DNA of 64,000 bases. It comes from Gnetum montanum. Its lineage: Eukaryota > Streptophyta > Gnetopsida > Gnetales > Gnetaceae. A program made the position numbers and the translations under genes. Where the stretch lies: positions 32,732-96,731 of the forward strand of contig MNCI01010794.1 in assembly GCA_015680685.1 (NCBI GenBank), in the 5' to 3' direction. The stretch's first letter is position 1; the number at the start of each line of letters is the position of its first letter. The notes under the pieces are model-generated. The model was not told the origin of the DNA, searched no databases, and saw only the letters and a program-made list of their open reading frames with translations. Shown in pieces: positions 22,829 to 33,391 of this stretch.

Positions 22829-24429
22829 TGAAACACCATAGAAATTGTGAATCGGCCTCAGGTGAAGATTCACGATTCAGGCAAAAGTTCGTGATAGAAT
22901 TCTAGAAGTTAGAACAAGGCAAAGCAAGGCGAAACGGCGCCCGACATCAAGTCTCCAAGTTCATTACAGATTTCAATTTTACTATGTTTTCTGTCTTTAT
23001 GCTACATTATGCAACATCGCATAATGACGCTTAGCATAATTTTGCTTAACATAGTTTGACATCAGAAGGTGACTTACTTCAGCAGATTTGGTGAACCTTA
23101 AGGCCTAAGCAGCATAATATGCGACTTCTTGCATATCCTGCTAAGTCTTTTGTCCAAGGTTGGATTTACGCTCTGTTACACAAGGTAGCATAATGAGCTT
23201 CAAAAGGGTCAAAAGGAAAGTCCAAAGGAAGTGTGACAGATCAGCTCCTTTCTTTTTGCAGATTGATCGCCTTACGCTCGTTATGCTACGCAGCGTACGT
23301 CAGCGTAATTTATTGTCGAGTTGATCATTTTTTACGCTTCACTATGCTTCGCTGCGTAAATGAGCGTAAAACAGCTTGACTCACTATTTCCATGCTTTGT
23401 TACACTCTGCCACGCAACATAGTGTAAATAAAGGTAATACATCATAAAGCCGGCTAAAGCAGTTACACATTTGTTATCCATACACGCAATACGCTGATAA
23501 GCGTATTTGTGCGTAATCATGAAGCAGCTTTAGCAAAGTGTTGATAGCGTACGTTGCAATGTGACATGACACAGCTAGTTCTTCAAGTCAACGACATCTG
23601 AGAAGTTTGGGACACATGTTATCAAGGCCGTACCTTTTCTGCATGTTGTCACAACTTATAAATACCCCAATTGGCGAAGAAAGAAGGGACCTTTTTTTCT
23701 TAAAGGAGAGCAGCAGTGAGCATCTTCAACTTTTGGTAGTTATCATCTTTGAGCAGAAACAAGAGACATTTTTTTGAGCATTTTGGCAGTAGGAGCGATC
23801 ATACCCTTTGGCAAAAATATAGTTCTCCCATCGGTGATCCTTAGCAATTTGAGCAGAGACTATCCAAAGTGAAGAAGATAGATTAGAGATCGCGAGATCA
23901 TCTGGTGCTGTTGGCAAGATCTATTGGCCAGACATAGTTGGTTGATAGGCATCTAAGCTTGACCTTCCTTGCACTCCGTCTTTGGCTTATAAGGTAGACC
24001 GAGCTCCATTTTGCACTCCTTGTTAAACAATTTTCTTATTATTTTGTGTATGTTCCGCACAAGATAATCGGAGTCTTCCCATTGTAACTTTGTATTCAAA
24101 ATACTCATTCCTTTCGAGTCAAAGTATAGATCTTGAAATCACTCATTTTTCCTAAATCTGATTCCCTTTGTCGCATTAACGTTGTCATTATTGCAATCTA
24201 TTTACATCGTTTTCCTCTCCTTTCGCGATTTATCGAATCAGATCATTCGACGAAATGCCTATAATATTCATCGATTTACTAATTTAGTAAGTCCCTGTCT
24301 GATCGACAAGACCATTTAGGGCACTGCAGATTTGTTTTCTCCAGCATAGCCCTCGCACGGATCTGTGGTTAAGACTGTGTACACGGATTTTGTTTGGTAT
24401 TCCAGTTGCCGACATTTTCCGTCGTTACA
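22829..24429 (+). repeat. 5' LTR of element O
   Basis: 1601 bp, pairs with 38419-40009 over the full length. U3 is unusually rich in GCGTAA/TTACGC and related ACGC motifs between about 22990 and 23520. The TATA box lies at 23657. Most differences from the 3' LTR are C/T or G/A changes at CG and CAG-like sites; the 3' copy also lacks about 10 bp near 38935. Confidence 0.95.
23657..23664 (+). promoter_or_regulatory. TATA box of the O 5' LTR
   Basis: TATAAATA after a run of about 650 bp with repeated GCGTA motifs. The same box is at 39237-39244 in the 3' LTR. Confidence 0.65.
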
Positions 24430-24435
24430 ATTTTC

Positions 24436-24463
24436 TAGCGCTAGAAGGAGGGCTTGAACCTCC
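24436..24463 (+). other. Primer-binding site of element O
   Basis: TAGCGCTAGAAGGAGGGC, a few bases after the LTR end, looks like TGGCGCTAGAAGGAGGGC with one G-to-A change. The complementarity can be extended through GGGCTTGAACCTCC, which would pair with a tRNA T-arm having a 5-bp stem and a TTCAAGC loop. I cannot name the tRNA from memory. Confidence 0.55.
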
Positions 24464-24680
24464 GATTCGTATTTTTTACGGGTAGCCTTGTAAGCGATCT
24501 GTACCTGCATTGCCAAAATGTAAACGTAATACCTTTAGGGAAGTTTACAAAATCGTGAGGTATAGATCGGTCACAATAACGATTCCTTTGGAATCCTACA
24601 GGGTAGAAAGCCTAATCGCGATCTTGCTTGTCCATCACCTTTTAGATCCAGTCATTTATTTCCATTAATCTACTTGACCA

Positions 24681-27550
24681 ATGGATTCTTCATACACAAC
24701 CACAGCCGCAATGATCACAACTGACTTGGGTGCCACATCTGTGAATCCCATCGTTGCCACTAGACCAGCCTCTAGTGTTATAGGACCTCAGGGACCGTCG
24801 CGTCGGTCATTGAGATTGCAGGGAAAAGATCCCATATTTACCGTCGTAACCCCTGAGGAATATAACTTCATCTGCGTCAAGATCCAGGCAAAGCTTGCCC
24901 TTAGCCGAGCCGAAATCGAGGCGAAACAAAATTTTGAGATGATCCACCGAGGGGTCAAGATTTTACCCCAACAGCCTATGACATCATTCCTCTGATAGAA
25001 CATTACCACAAAATCATAACATAATTGGTCATGGCTAAGAGTCAGGCTACCCGGGCTATGCAAGAACCCCAAAACGGGGAGGAAGAAGATGACGAATTTG
25101 TAGCCCAGTCTAAACATTTGTACCATACTCTGAGCCCCCATACCTACATAAATCCCTTATTCCCTCTCAACAGAGAAGCTGCCCCTCTTAATCCCACCAT
25201 GACCACGTAAACTCACATTCCTATCATTCCACAAGCCACTACGCAGTCGCCAGGGCTGCAAGTGCAAATACCCTAAAATAACATGGGGGCAGTTTCATCG
25301 CTGCGAGTAATCAGCATTCCGTCAGTGGTTCCTGCATCCACCGTGCCTCATTTCATCCCTCAGATCCAACCCCAAGCCATGTTTACAACTCACCCAGTGC
25401 AAAATCCGACACAAACTCTGTCGTTGCCGCCCCCTCCAACCCAATAGATCATAGCCATCATTCAACCACAAACATCCGTCCAACAGCCCGCCGCGAGCTA
25501 GTGGATCATCCCCGCGGTACAACATAACTAGTCTGCGGTATATGGTGTGCAACCCTTGGCTGCACCCGCAACACATATTCCGTAGATGATCCCACAATAT
25601 CCCTATCCCTACCCTGCGCAGCTGGTGGCGGCTAACCTCTCTTCTCAAACTGGTGGGTGGTGGTCCTTACAGGCACCTCTATCTGCAGGGATCCCCGCCG
25701 CACCATTTACTGGTCAAACCATTCCTCCATTTTCACTCCCTGGCACTGCTCTTCTGGTTCAACCCCCTGCTCCCCCTACTCAAGCATCTTCATCTACAGG
25801 CTTAGACCAGGCCTTCTTGCTTATTCAGACCCTCACTGAGGAGGTTAGGCATCTTAAGGCCGCTGGCTCAGACACTATACAGATCATGGACTTCTACCAA
25901 GATGATCTTATTAGTCCAGTGGTCCCCATGCTGTCGTTGCCCCCGGGGATGTCCTTACCCCATTTCACCAAATATAATGGGGAGGGAGATCCCAACGCTC
26001 ACTTGGTCACCTTCAGATCCGAATCTTTGTTGTTACAGCAGTGGCCTCACACAATCATCCGTGTCTTTGCGATGTCTCTGACAGGGAAAACTTTAGATTG
26101 GTATCGAGCCCTCCCTCGCTCTTCCATCTCAACCTTGGAAGAGCTCTTGACATAGTTTGTGACCTGCTTTAAATACGACCTAAAGCCGGAAGTCACGTTA
26201 GATCAACTCATGGGAGTGAAACAAGACCCGCTCGAACCAGTCCAAAAGTTTATACAGCGGTGGAGTGCTACTTTGAATGAAATCCGTGAGCCAATCGCGG
26301 AGGCCCATTTGTTGGCCATATTCAAAGGATCAGTTAACGATTTTATCAAATCTAAGCTATATTATCTTTCCCCTGGCTCCTTACATCAGGCTTTTGCCTA
26401 GACCAAAAGCATTCAGGATGCTGCAGAGGCTAGCAAGGACCCGGCGTATGTCACCTACAAAAATGCTAACAACAAGGGCAAGGATAAAGATAAGACAACA
26501 ACAACGATGGTAGCTACGCTGGCTGAAGGCGCTAAGACCAAAAATAAGAAGGCACCTATGACACCACCCGAGACCACGGCTAGTACGAGTAGTACCAGCT
26601 AAGACACACCTGCTGATGAAAAGCCCCCTCAGCCAAAACCAAACTTTGAGCGTAAAGATCGCTCAAAGTACACAACCCTGCCTGTGAAACATTTAGAACT
26701 TTTGAAACAACTATTAGGGGCAGGATACATTCAACCTAAGAAGGTATCCGAAGAAGCTCTGAAGCATCATAGACGTTATTGTGAACTGTTGAAGAATCCT
26801 TCTTTAGCTCTACCTGATGAACCACCAGTTCCGAGGTCTTTCAGGCTAGACCGTTTCTGTGACTACCACCAGTTGTGTGGTCACAACACAGATTACTGCT
26901 GGGCATTGAAAGACAACATTCAACACATGATCGATGATGGTCATTTGAAACTAGATGGCAGTAGTCCAACGCGTCCGAAAAATCAAGCATTGCACGTGTA
27001 CAAGGATCTGTTGACCGCAAACAACGCACCCTACACAATCAACGTGGTGAGTACGGACAGTGCGAGGAAAGTACCGCCCAAACAACCTTTTGTTTTGTGT
27101 GTACCTACCAACTCACCAAGGGGGACAAACTTTTCATCGGCAGCTAGTGGTGCCTCAAGGCCACCCTTCATCATTCGGGTGCCTTCTTCAGTTTTGACTC
27201 AGCCTCCCAGTAATAGTAAAGTCGTAGCCATGTCCACGCCCACACCTAAGGCGCCTTTCATTCTCAGGGTGCCAAAATCACTGGTTGCCCCTTTTACGCA
27301 GGGGCAAGCTTCTAACACAAATCACCAACCATCACCTAATAAACAAAAGGAAGGGGATGCGTCTAGCAATGCTGCAAAGAATCACCTTACGCTAGGCTTC
27401 GCTAGGCCTAGGCCCTTGGCCTTTGTCCCTGCATCTGTGCCTTCTGGGCAAGACAAGGGTATAGAAACACAACCACCACCCCTTGGCAAGAAAAAGAGCA
27501 ACCCTCCAACTGACGCTATTCCACCCCGGGAGATCCGTCTCTTGGGGTGA
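24681..27550 (+). pseudogene. Gag of element O (Tat/Ogre type)
   Basis: Begins MDSSYTTTAAM at 24681. After a frame change near 25000 one frame runs to TGA 27550 with several TAG/TAA stops. A long Pro/Gln-rich N-terminal part (about 25200-25800) is followed by the capsid-like domain (LPHFTKYNGEGDPNAHLVTF near 25955; MSLTGKTLDWYRALPRSSI near 26072) and a Lys-rich stretch. Then come PNFERKDRSKYTTLPVKHLE and a knuckle-like motif CDYHQLCGHNTDYC near 26860, typical of Tat-lineage Gag. The tail has repeated PPFIIRVPSS / APFILRVPKS units. It packages the element RNA. Confidence 0.85.
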
Positions 27551-28483
27551 ATGGAAAAAGACAAGGGGGACAAATAAGCTAGTAAAGAATGGGACCTGCT
27601 CGACATATTTACGCAAGTCAAACAGGCTCTGAAACAAAAAAACACAACGTTGAGCCTCTATGACCTGCTCATGACATCTCAAAAATACCGTGAGGTTATG
27701 GTCTACATGTTAACATTCATACCTGTGGAGGAAAGCTTACCAGCAGAGGGGGAAGCGATACACGTTGTCATGTTTCCCTCCGACGTTGAGTGACCTAAAC
27801 CTACCTCGTTGACCTTTCATGAAGAATCCATCAAAGATGATCCCGAGAAAGGTCAAGTGACAACTAAACCCATGTTTATCACCATCTGGATCAGTCAATA
27901 CCGGATCCGGAGGGTGCACGTGGATGACGGTGCAACTACAAATGTCATCCCTTATCCCATCGTGGATAGGTTGGGTCTGGTTGACCAGATCAGTCCCTCA
28001 ATGACAACGTGCGTAAAGTCATTCAATGGAGCACGGGTTCAGGTCAAGGGAACGGTGCGCATTGAATTTGTGGCAGGGGATCAATTCTCAACGGATGCTA
28101 CATTCCTTGTTGTCGAGGAGATGCTCGGGTTCAACTTAATTCTAGGGAGGTCTTGGCTAGCCCAACTGAGGGCGGTTTCATCACCAATCCATCAGGAGAT
28201 ACATCTCCCTTACGCAGGGGGAGAGATTGTAATACGCGGTGATGAAATCACCCCCAGGACTGTCAACAATATTGAGGAAGAGAGGGGTTTAGAGATAGAA
28301 ACATCGGATGATCAGACCCATCCCTGAATCCCTAAACAAACCGAAATGAATGATGACAGTCTAGCCTGGGCCAACCTGCCATTTCAGGACGGTGGTGTAG
28401 AAGAGTCAGACTGCAAACCTCCCCGTCCTTACGCACCACTGAGTGTAAAGGCCATCAAGAAAAAATTACGAATTAGTAATTGA
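27551..28483 (+). pseudogene. Protease of element O
   Basis: Same frame as Gag. SLTFHEESIKDD precedes the active-site motif VHVDDGATTNVIP at about 27918 (Asp-Gly-Ala with Asp in place of Ser/Thr). Later come FLVVEEMLGFNLILGRSWL (flap and the second conserved ILGR) near 28105 and YAGGEIVIRGDE. Stop at 28325 (TGA, CGA-derived by the look of it), then the frame is open to TGA 28483. Protease and RT do not touch; 4.9 kb lies between. Confidence 0.85.
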
Positions 28484-28707
28484 TCTGAATGGCATTTACG
28501 CACATTTTTACATCTTTACTAATTTTGCATTTTACGCTTAGCAGTTTGCATTGTCAATCTTCTTTCATATATTCATACATATTGATGCTTGCTATTCATT
28601 ACGCCATTCACATTTCTTTATATACGCTATTTACGCTCGTTGATCATTTTAGTTCAATTACGCAGAAATGTACGGTATTATCAATTATGCTTCCAAACTT
28701 ACGCAGA

Positions 28708-28810
28708 GGGCCCGCAACGGCCTTAAACTAGCCAGGGCCCGCAACAGCCTTAAACTAGCTGAGGCCCGCAACGGCCTTAAACTAGCCAGGGCCCGCAACG
28801 GCCTTAAACT
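28708..28810 (+). repeat. 27-bp tandem repeat, about 3.8 copies
   Basis: Unit GGGCCCGCAACGGCCTTAA plus ACTAGCCA, at 28708, 28735, 28762 and 28789 (last partial). It lies about 190 bp past the 3' end of the antisense gene. The core CCGCAACG..TTAAACTAGC resembles the longer repeats at 36751-37232. Confidence 0.88.
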
Positions 28811-28996
28811 AAAAATTCTACTTCACAACAACGTAACTTATTCAAAATCTTTAACAACTACACTTACGCATTGCAAATCAAGAGATAAAACCAAAAAAAT
28901 AAATAGCATTCAAAACCATACAGAAGATCTTAATGCCAGTCTTTTCAACATTCATATAACTATTGTTCAATTCAAGTCAATAAAATCCTACGTAAG

Positions 28997-31900
28997 TTAC
29001 ACATCCCCCCTAGTGCCACTATCACCCGTATCCCTGAGGTCAGGCTCCAAGCCTAATAAATCATCCTCAAGTGGGCTGTCCTTCCTAGAAGGTATTCCTT
29101 CGTGAGGAATGCCATCCCCACGAGGCCCTTGCTCCAATGTCAGCTCCACAAGAGGACGCTCTCCGCTATTATGCTCCTCTTCTTGTGCTTGTTCCCCACC
29201 CTGTTCGCCTTCGCCCTCCAACTCTTGTACCTGTATACAGCAGATACATTAGCAAAAACTTGACTCCATAATCAAAAAATTTAGATTCAATAATGTTTAA
29301 ACTTACTCGTGAAGGTCCTACTTCCGCAGCAAAGGGAAGCTATTCTAAACCGACCCATAGACGTTGCATAATCTCATCTTCTGTTAGTTTAGACCATACA
29401 CCATTCCCCAGAGCAGCTCCAGCCTTCACCTTCCCCTTTTCCACACTAGTCCAGCGAGGCAGATCAGGGAAGAAAGTAGGGACAGTAGTCTCGCCCCCGA
29501 GAAGGGTCATTTCTCTTTCCGGTGACGCGCTTACTGTCACCTGCTCCTGGAACTTCTCAAAAGCTTTAGACGTGCCAATGACATCAAGGAATACTCACAA
29601 GGTTTGAGCTTTGACGGTAGAATCATGGTAATGCTGATGATAAGCGATACTTTCTTGCTTATACAGATTCTTGTGATCCTTTTCTTTCTGCCCCCACTCC
29701 TGCACACTTCGCAGAAATCCTTCCAGTCTTGGCTTTTCTAAGATAATAGCTCTATTTGCATCCGCTGCTCCACCAACTCCTGACTAGTTTGCACGTTGTT
29801 CCTGATTACGGTCCAATAGCGAGAGTAGTCAATCACAGCTGTATGCCAATCCTCCTCACCTGTTGCCCACGCCTACAGGAACTCGCATCATGATTTTAAG
29901 TCTCCGACCTCTTTGGCCAAAGATTCCTTCTCCCTCTCTGACCTCTACAGCCTTTTCCAGAGGTCTTCATTGATACTCTTACTCTCCCACAAGGAGCGAG
30001 TCGAGCGTAACACACATTTACGCATCTCCTCATAAATGCTACGTGGCACGAATACCCCTTCAGATGGAGGCTCCACTGTGTCCAAATCAATGGGCTCTAT
30101 TGGATCCCATCGAAGGCAAGCTCCTGACAGCAAACGTTATCAATATAAGTGAAACATTACCACTTTCTAATAAAATAAACCTATTATAGCTATAGCATAC
30201 CAGCTCCAGGATCGACATGCTCAAGGCGCTTGATCATATCGTTGACAACACCTTCCATGAAGGTGAATTTGTTAGGAAACTCTTTCCATGTTCTGCTCAC
30301 AGAGGCAGACGTGGATGCATCTTCTTCACCTGTAGTGTAATTTAGTTAAAAATCTTAATTGTTGACAAAACTCCTCAAAATATCCAATACGCTTACCACC
30401 TCTGCCGGTTATAGTGGGGGGTGCATCAACAATTCCCGCCTCCTCCCTCTCCTCATGCACAAGAGTTTGTGCGTCGCTAGTCCTAACAGCTGGGGCCTCT
30501 TCTTCCAAAACTGGGGCCCCTTCCCCACGACTTAATATCACTACCCCTGTCTCAGGGGTCAACTGCTCCGTAGGTCTCGCTGTTCATATCACATTCACAT
30601 TTAAATGATTCAAAATATCCTGAATAAAAATTGCGTAATACAATAACGTTCACTACGTTTCTTTTAAGCTTACCAGGCGGAGGTTTACTCCGTTGAACTT
30701 TAACTTGCACGGTTCGACTTGTGCCACTCCCAGGCTCTGTAGAGGCCTCGGTTAAGCAAAGCTTTTTATGCCTAGTTGAAGGCTCTACAGTTTCAGCCGC
30801 CAAGCGTTTCCCTCGCAAAGCATCGCCAGTGTAGGTGGGCATCACCCTGCCTACGCTGTCGGGACTTCGCACTCGAGACGCCGCCAAATCCCTTGTCGTT
30901 ATAGACAGAGACTCGCCAATCCCTTCCGGGGGATCCTATCCACGGGTAGTGCCGAAAATGTGGGTAATCCAAGGTTTGGATAGCTGATTTCAATCTTGCT
31001 CCACCCAGACCCCATTCCTTTGGATAACCAAAAATTCGGCAAAACACCGAAGGCAAGCTATGAAGAAGGCGTAATGCACGTTGAAACGAGAATCAAGCTT
31101 CTGGCGAAGCTTGATCGTTTCAACGCGTAACCCCTCAGCAAAGTAGCTTGCCCAGTCAAACTGGGTCCCTTCCTCCATAACCTCCCGCATGATATGGGTC
31201 TGTTCTATTGAAAAGAACCTCCCCTGTGAGAGTGTTTTGGGGAATGCCCGGGCCCGGAACAAGGGATAAATCGTCTTGGTGATCTCTAGTTTGATCTTCT
31301 CATAAGGGATCCCCTTAGGCTCCTTCTTGGCCCCTAGCCACTCCTCCAGCCATTCCTGGCAGGCGAGGCTCCTCTTCACCTTTTCCTCTATGGGAAGGCC
31401 GTCAGAGGGAATGTCGAAAAGGTCTGCAAAAAGCTGAGCATCAATATCAAAACTTACACGTACGTGATGCACGCGCGTGCAAAAGCGCTCAGCCCTTTCG
31501 CTGAAGGAGTTGACCAGGGTTAACATTTCACTGATAGGGACATCAGGGGTTACGGCCAAAAATAAGTGCATTAGCCTTGCTTGGCGTAGCTTGGTAACCA
31601 CCGCAACTAGGGCCGCCGCATGGTCGAGCTAGCGTTGTGCCTCCTTGATGTCGTCGTAGCAGAAGAGAACGGTATTCGCCTCGCGGTCGAAAATTGTAAG
31701 GGTAATCTCCCGGGATTCCCTGACTGAACCATGCAAGACATATGTTAAAGGACACTATTACACGACATTCATAATTCACAATTACATTATGCAATAATAA
31801 CATACACAGCAATTTTACCAGGTCCAAATGGTAAAGGAAATGGAGGAAGTTTCCTTTGCACGTCCGCAACGGTAAGGGGTGGATCCAAAGTCCAATCGTC

Positions 31901-32900
31901 ATGTAACCACCCGAGATTCTGGCAATTCTCAAATGCATCAGCATAATGGGTGGGGTATTCATGAATGTCGAAGCTGATCTGCCCCATCACACCAGCGCGT
32001 ACATTGCTGGTAGAGGTAAACGCCTTTATTGCCGTTTTAGTCCAGGTTAAGGTANTCCCTGAATAATACACTGTGCCTGGTGGGTTCTGGAAGTAAGTCG
32101 AGATGTGATGGGCCACGAAAAAAGTGTTGTATGCATGGTAACAGCTAAACTGAGCCATTTTCTAGATCCAACTTAAGCACCTCAACCCTCTGGTGCTAAG
32201 TTCGTGGTCCTGGGGACGACCAGTGTCGATATCCTCGTCTGTCAAGAAAGCCAGAATTCCCTACGTAGAACCCACCAACAGGTGCCCTAAAATGGCGCCA
32301 GGGATATCTCCCGACAGGTGTGACCATACAATAATGTTGTAGTTACATAGTAAAAATTGCAGAAACTCCAGCGCACTCTTTCAAAACCATATGGCCCTCC
32401 CATGCAACCGAGTTTGCAGGGGAGGAACATTAGGTATGATCGGGTTTATGCAGCATAAATCCCTGACTATATCTAAGACGATTAGGACGGGTCTTAACAT
32501 GATACTGTACAGAGAAAACAATAAACACATCAACATCTAGATTCAGATTTGCATGCTTAAAACATAGAAAATCTATAGATTGCGCTTAGCTATTCATGTC
32601 AAAATCGCCTAAACCCTTGCAACAATACAATGTTTGTCCCTGACAATGGCGATAGACGCAATCCTAATGTATAAACCCTCGTGCTAACGCGAAGTCTATA
32701 GTCTAAAATTTTAATTTACGTAGACGACGCTACAAGAATAAACACTGCAAAAGTAACACGAATAAGTAAGTGATGGCCTACCGATTCAAAGGCATAGGGT
32801 CTCTCACTTTGACCATTGCCTGCGATGCACGCTGCAGGCTCCCTTGCACCTCATCAATCTTGGCCAATTTTGTGTTCTTCCCTCTCACTTTAGGCGCCAT
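28997..32900 (-). pseudogene. Antisense seven-exon gene carried by element O (HAD/NIF-like plus transposon-protein-like)
   Basis: Read on the minus strand with GT..AG borders: exon 1 32900-32782, 2 32504-31819, 3 31723-30674, 4 30579-30397, 5 30329-30201, 6 30123-29307, 7 29230-28997 (TAA). Introns are 67-277 bp. Phases at the first five junctions match (2,1,1,1,1); exon 6 has one frameshift, after which it enters exon 7 in phase 0. Total is about 1070 codons. Exon 1 is basic (MAPKVRGKNTKLAKID). Exon 2 has LIVLDIV and FLQFLLCNYNIIVWS, then NTFFVAHHISTYFQNPPGT, a layout like FCP1/NIF (HAD) phosphatase-like domains, although the Asp motifs look degraded. Exon 3 has VRVSFDIDAQLFADLFDIP and TIYPLFRARAFPKTLS, like plant transposon-protein domains. 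Exon 6 is coiled coil, exon 7 Glu-rich. About 10 stops, mostly single changes from TGG, CAG or CGA. Confidence 0.75.
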
Positions 32901-33049
32901 TGTTACAGTTCTAACACCTTTGCACTTTCGCACCTTCACGCCTTTGCAAACAACGCACTCAAATCTCCTGCTCCTCCTCCTTTCTCTCTGTAACAGCTAA
33001 GAATTCAAATTCGCGATAGCAAACAGCCTGTTCTAAATGAAAACTACTT

Positions 33050-33290
33050 ACTTATATGCAAAAATTAACCAACTTGATACCCGATTTCAGCGAGACTTGC
33101 CTTATTGCTGGTGTGAGCTGGAACCCAAGGATCGAGGCATTAATTGCGTCCGATATTGCACGCATTACAGTCTAAAATGACCCTAAACTACTGTATCTTA
33201 TCTCCTCGTAATCAGGTCTCATTAATTATAGGTTGTTCACGAAATTTAAAATTTAGTTAGCTTTACGCTCAGTAACGTCACGTCACGTCC
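33050..33290 (-). promoter_or_regulatory. Possible promoter of the antisense gene
   Basis: On the minus strand GCATATAAGTAAG (TATA-like, about 33050-33060) lies about 155 bp before the ATG at 32900. Further upstream, at 33275-33290, ACGTCACGTCACGTCC gives three overlapping TGACGT sites on the minus strand, the type bound by plant TGA/bZIP factors. No other TATA-like motif stands out in the 490 bp between the ATG and the RT exon. Confidence 0.35.
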
Positions 33291-33391
33291 TATACACTAA
33301 AGTAAGCGTTATTCGTTAAGTACTTATCACATCAAACTTAGTATCTTTCTAATTACTCTCGTATTTGATAATTTTGCAGGATAATTGACAG

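Larger units (their letters stand above)
28484..33391 (+). other. Intervening region between protease and RT, intron-like
   Basis: No sense coding sequence is seen. The RT frame opens right after a 3' splice-site-like TAATTGACAG|ATGG (33382-33391); another AG follows ATTTTGC at 33379. In Ogre elements the protease and RT are separated by an intron that is spliced from part of the transcripts; this region is the positional equivalent. A clear 5' splice site was not picked. The region holds TTACGC-type motifs at both ends, a 27-bp tandem repeat and the antisense gene. Confidence 0.55.

Noticed and set aside
24316-24516. Minus-strand 66-codon frame over the O LTR end
   Set aside because: Overlaps the LTR border and primer site; the pattern is explained by tRNA complementarity, not by coding.
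29293-29607. Plus-strand frame of 104 codons opposite the antisense gene
   Set aside because: Shadow of exon 6. The minus strand has the homologue match and splice borders; this frame has no recognisable content.
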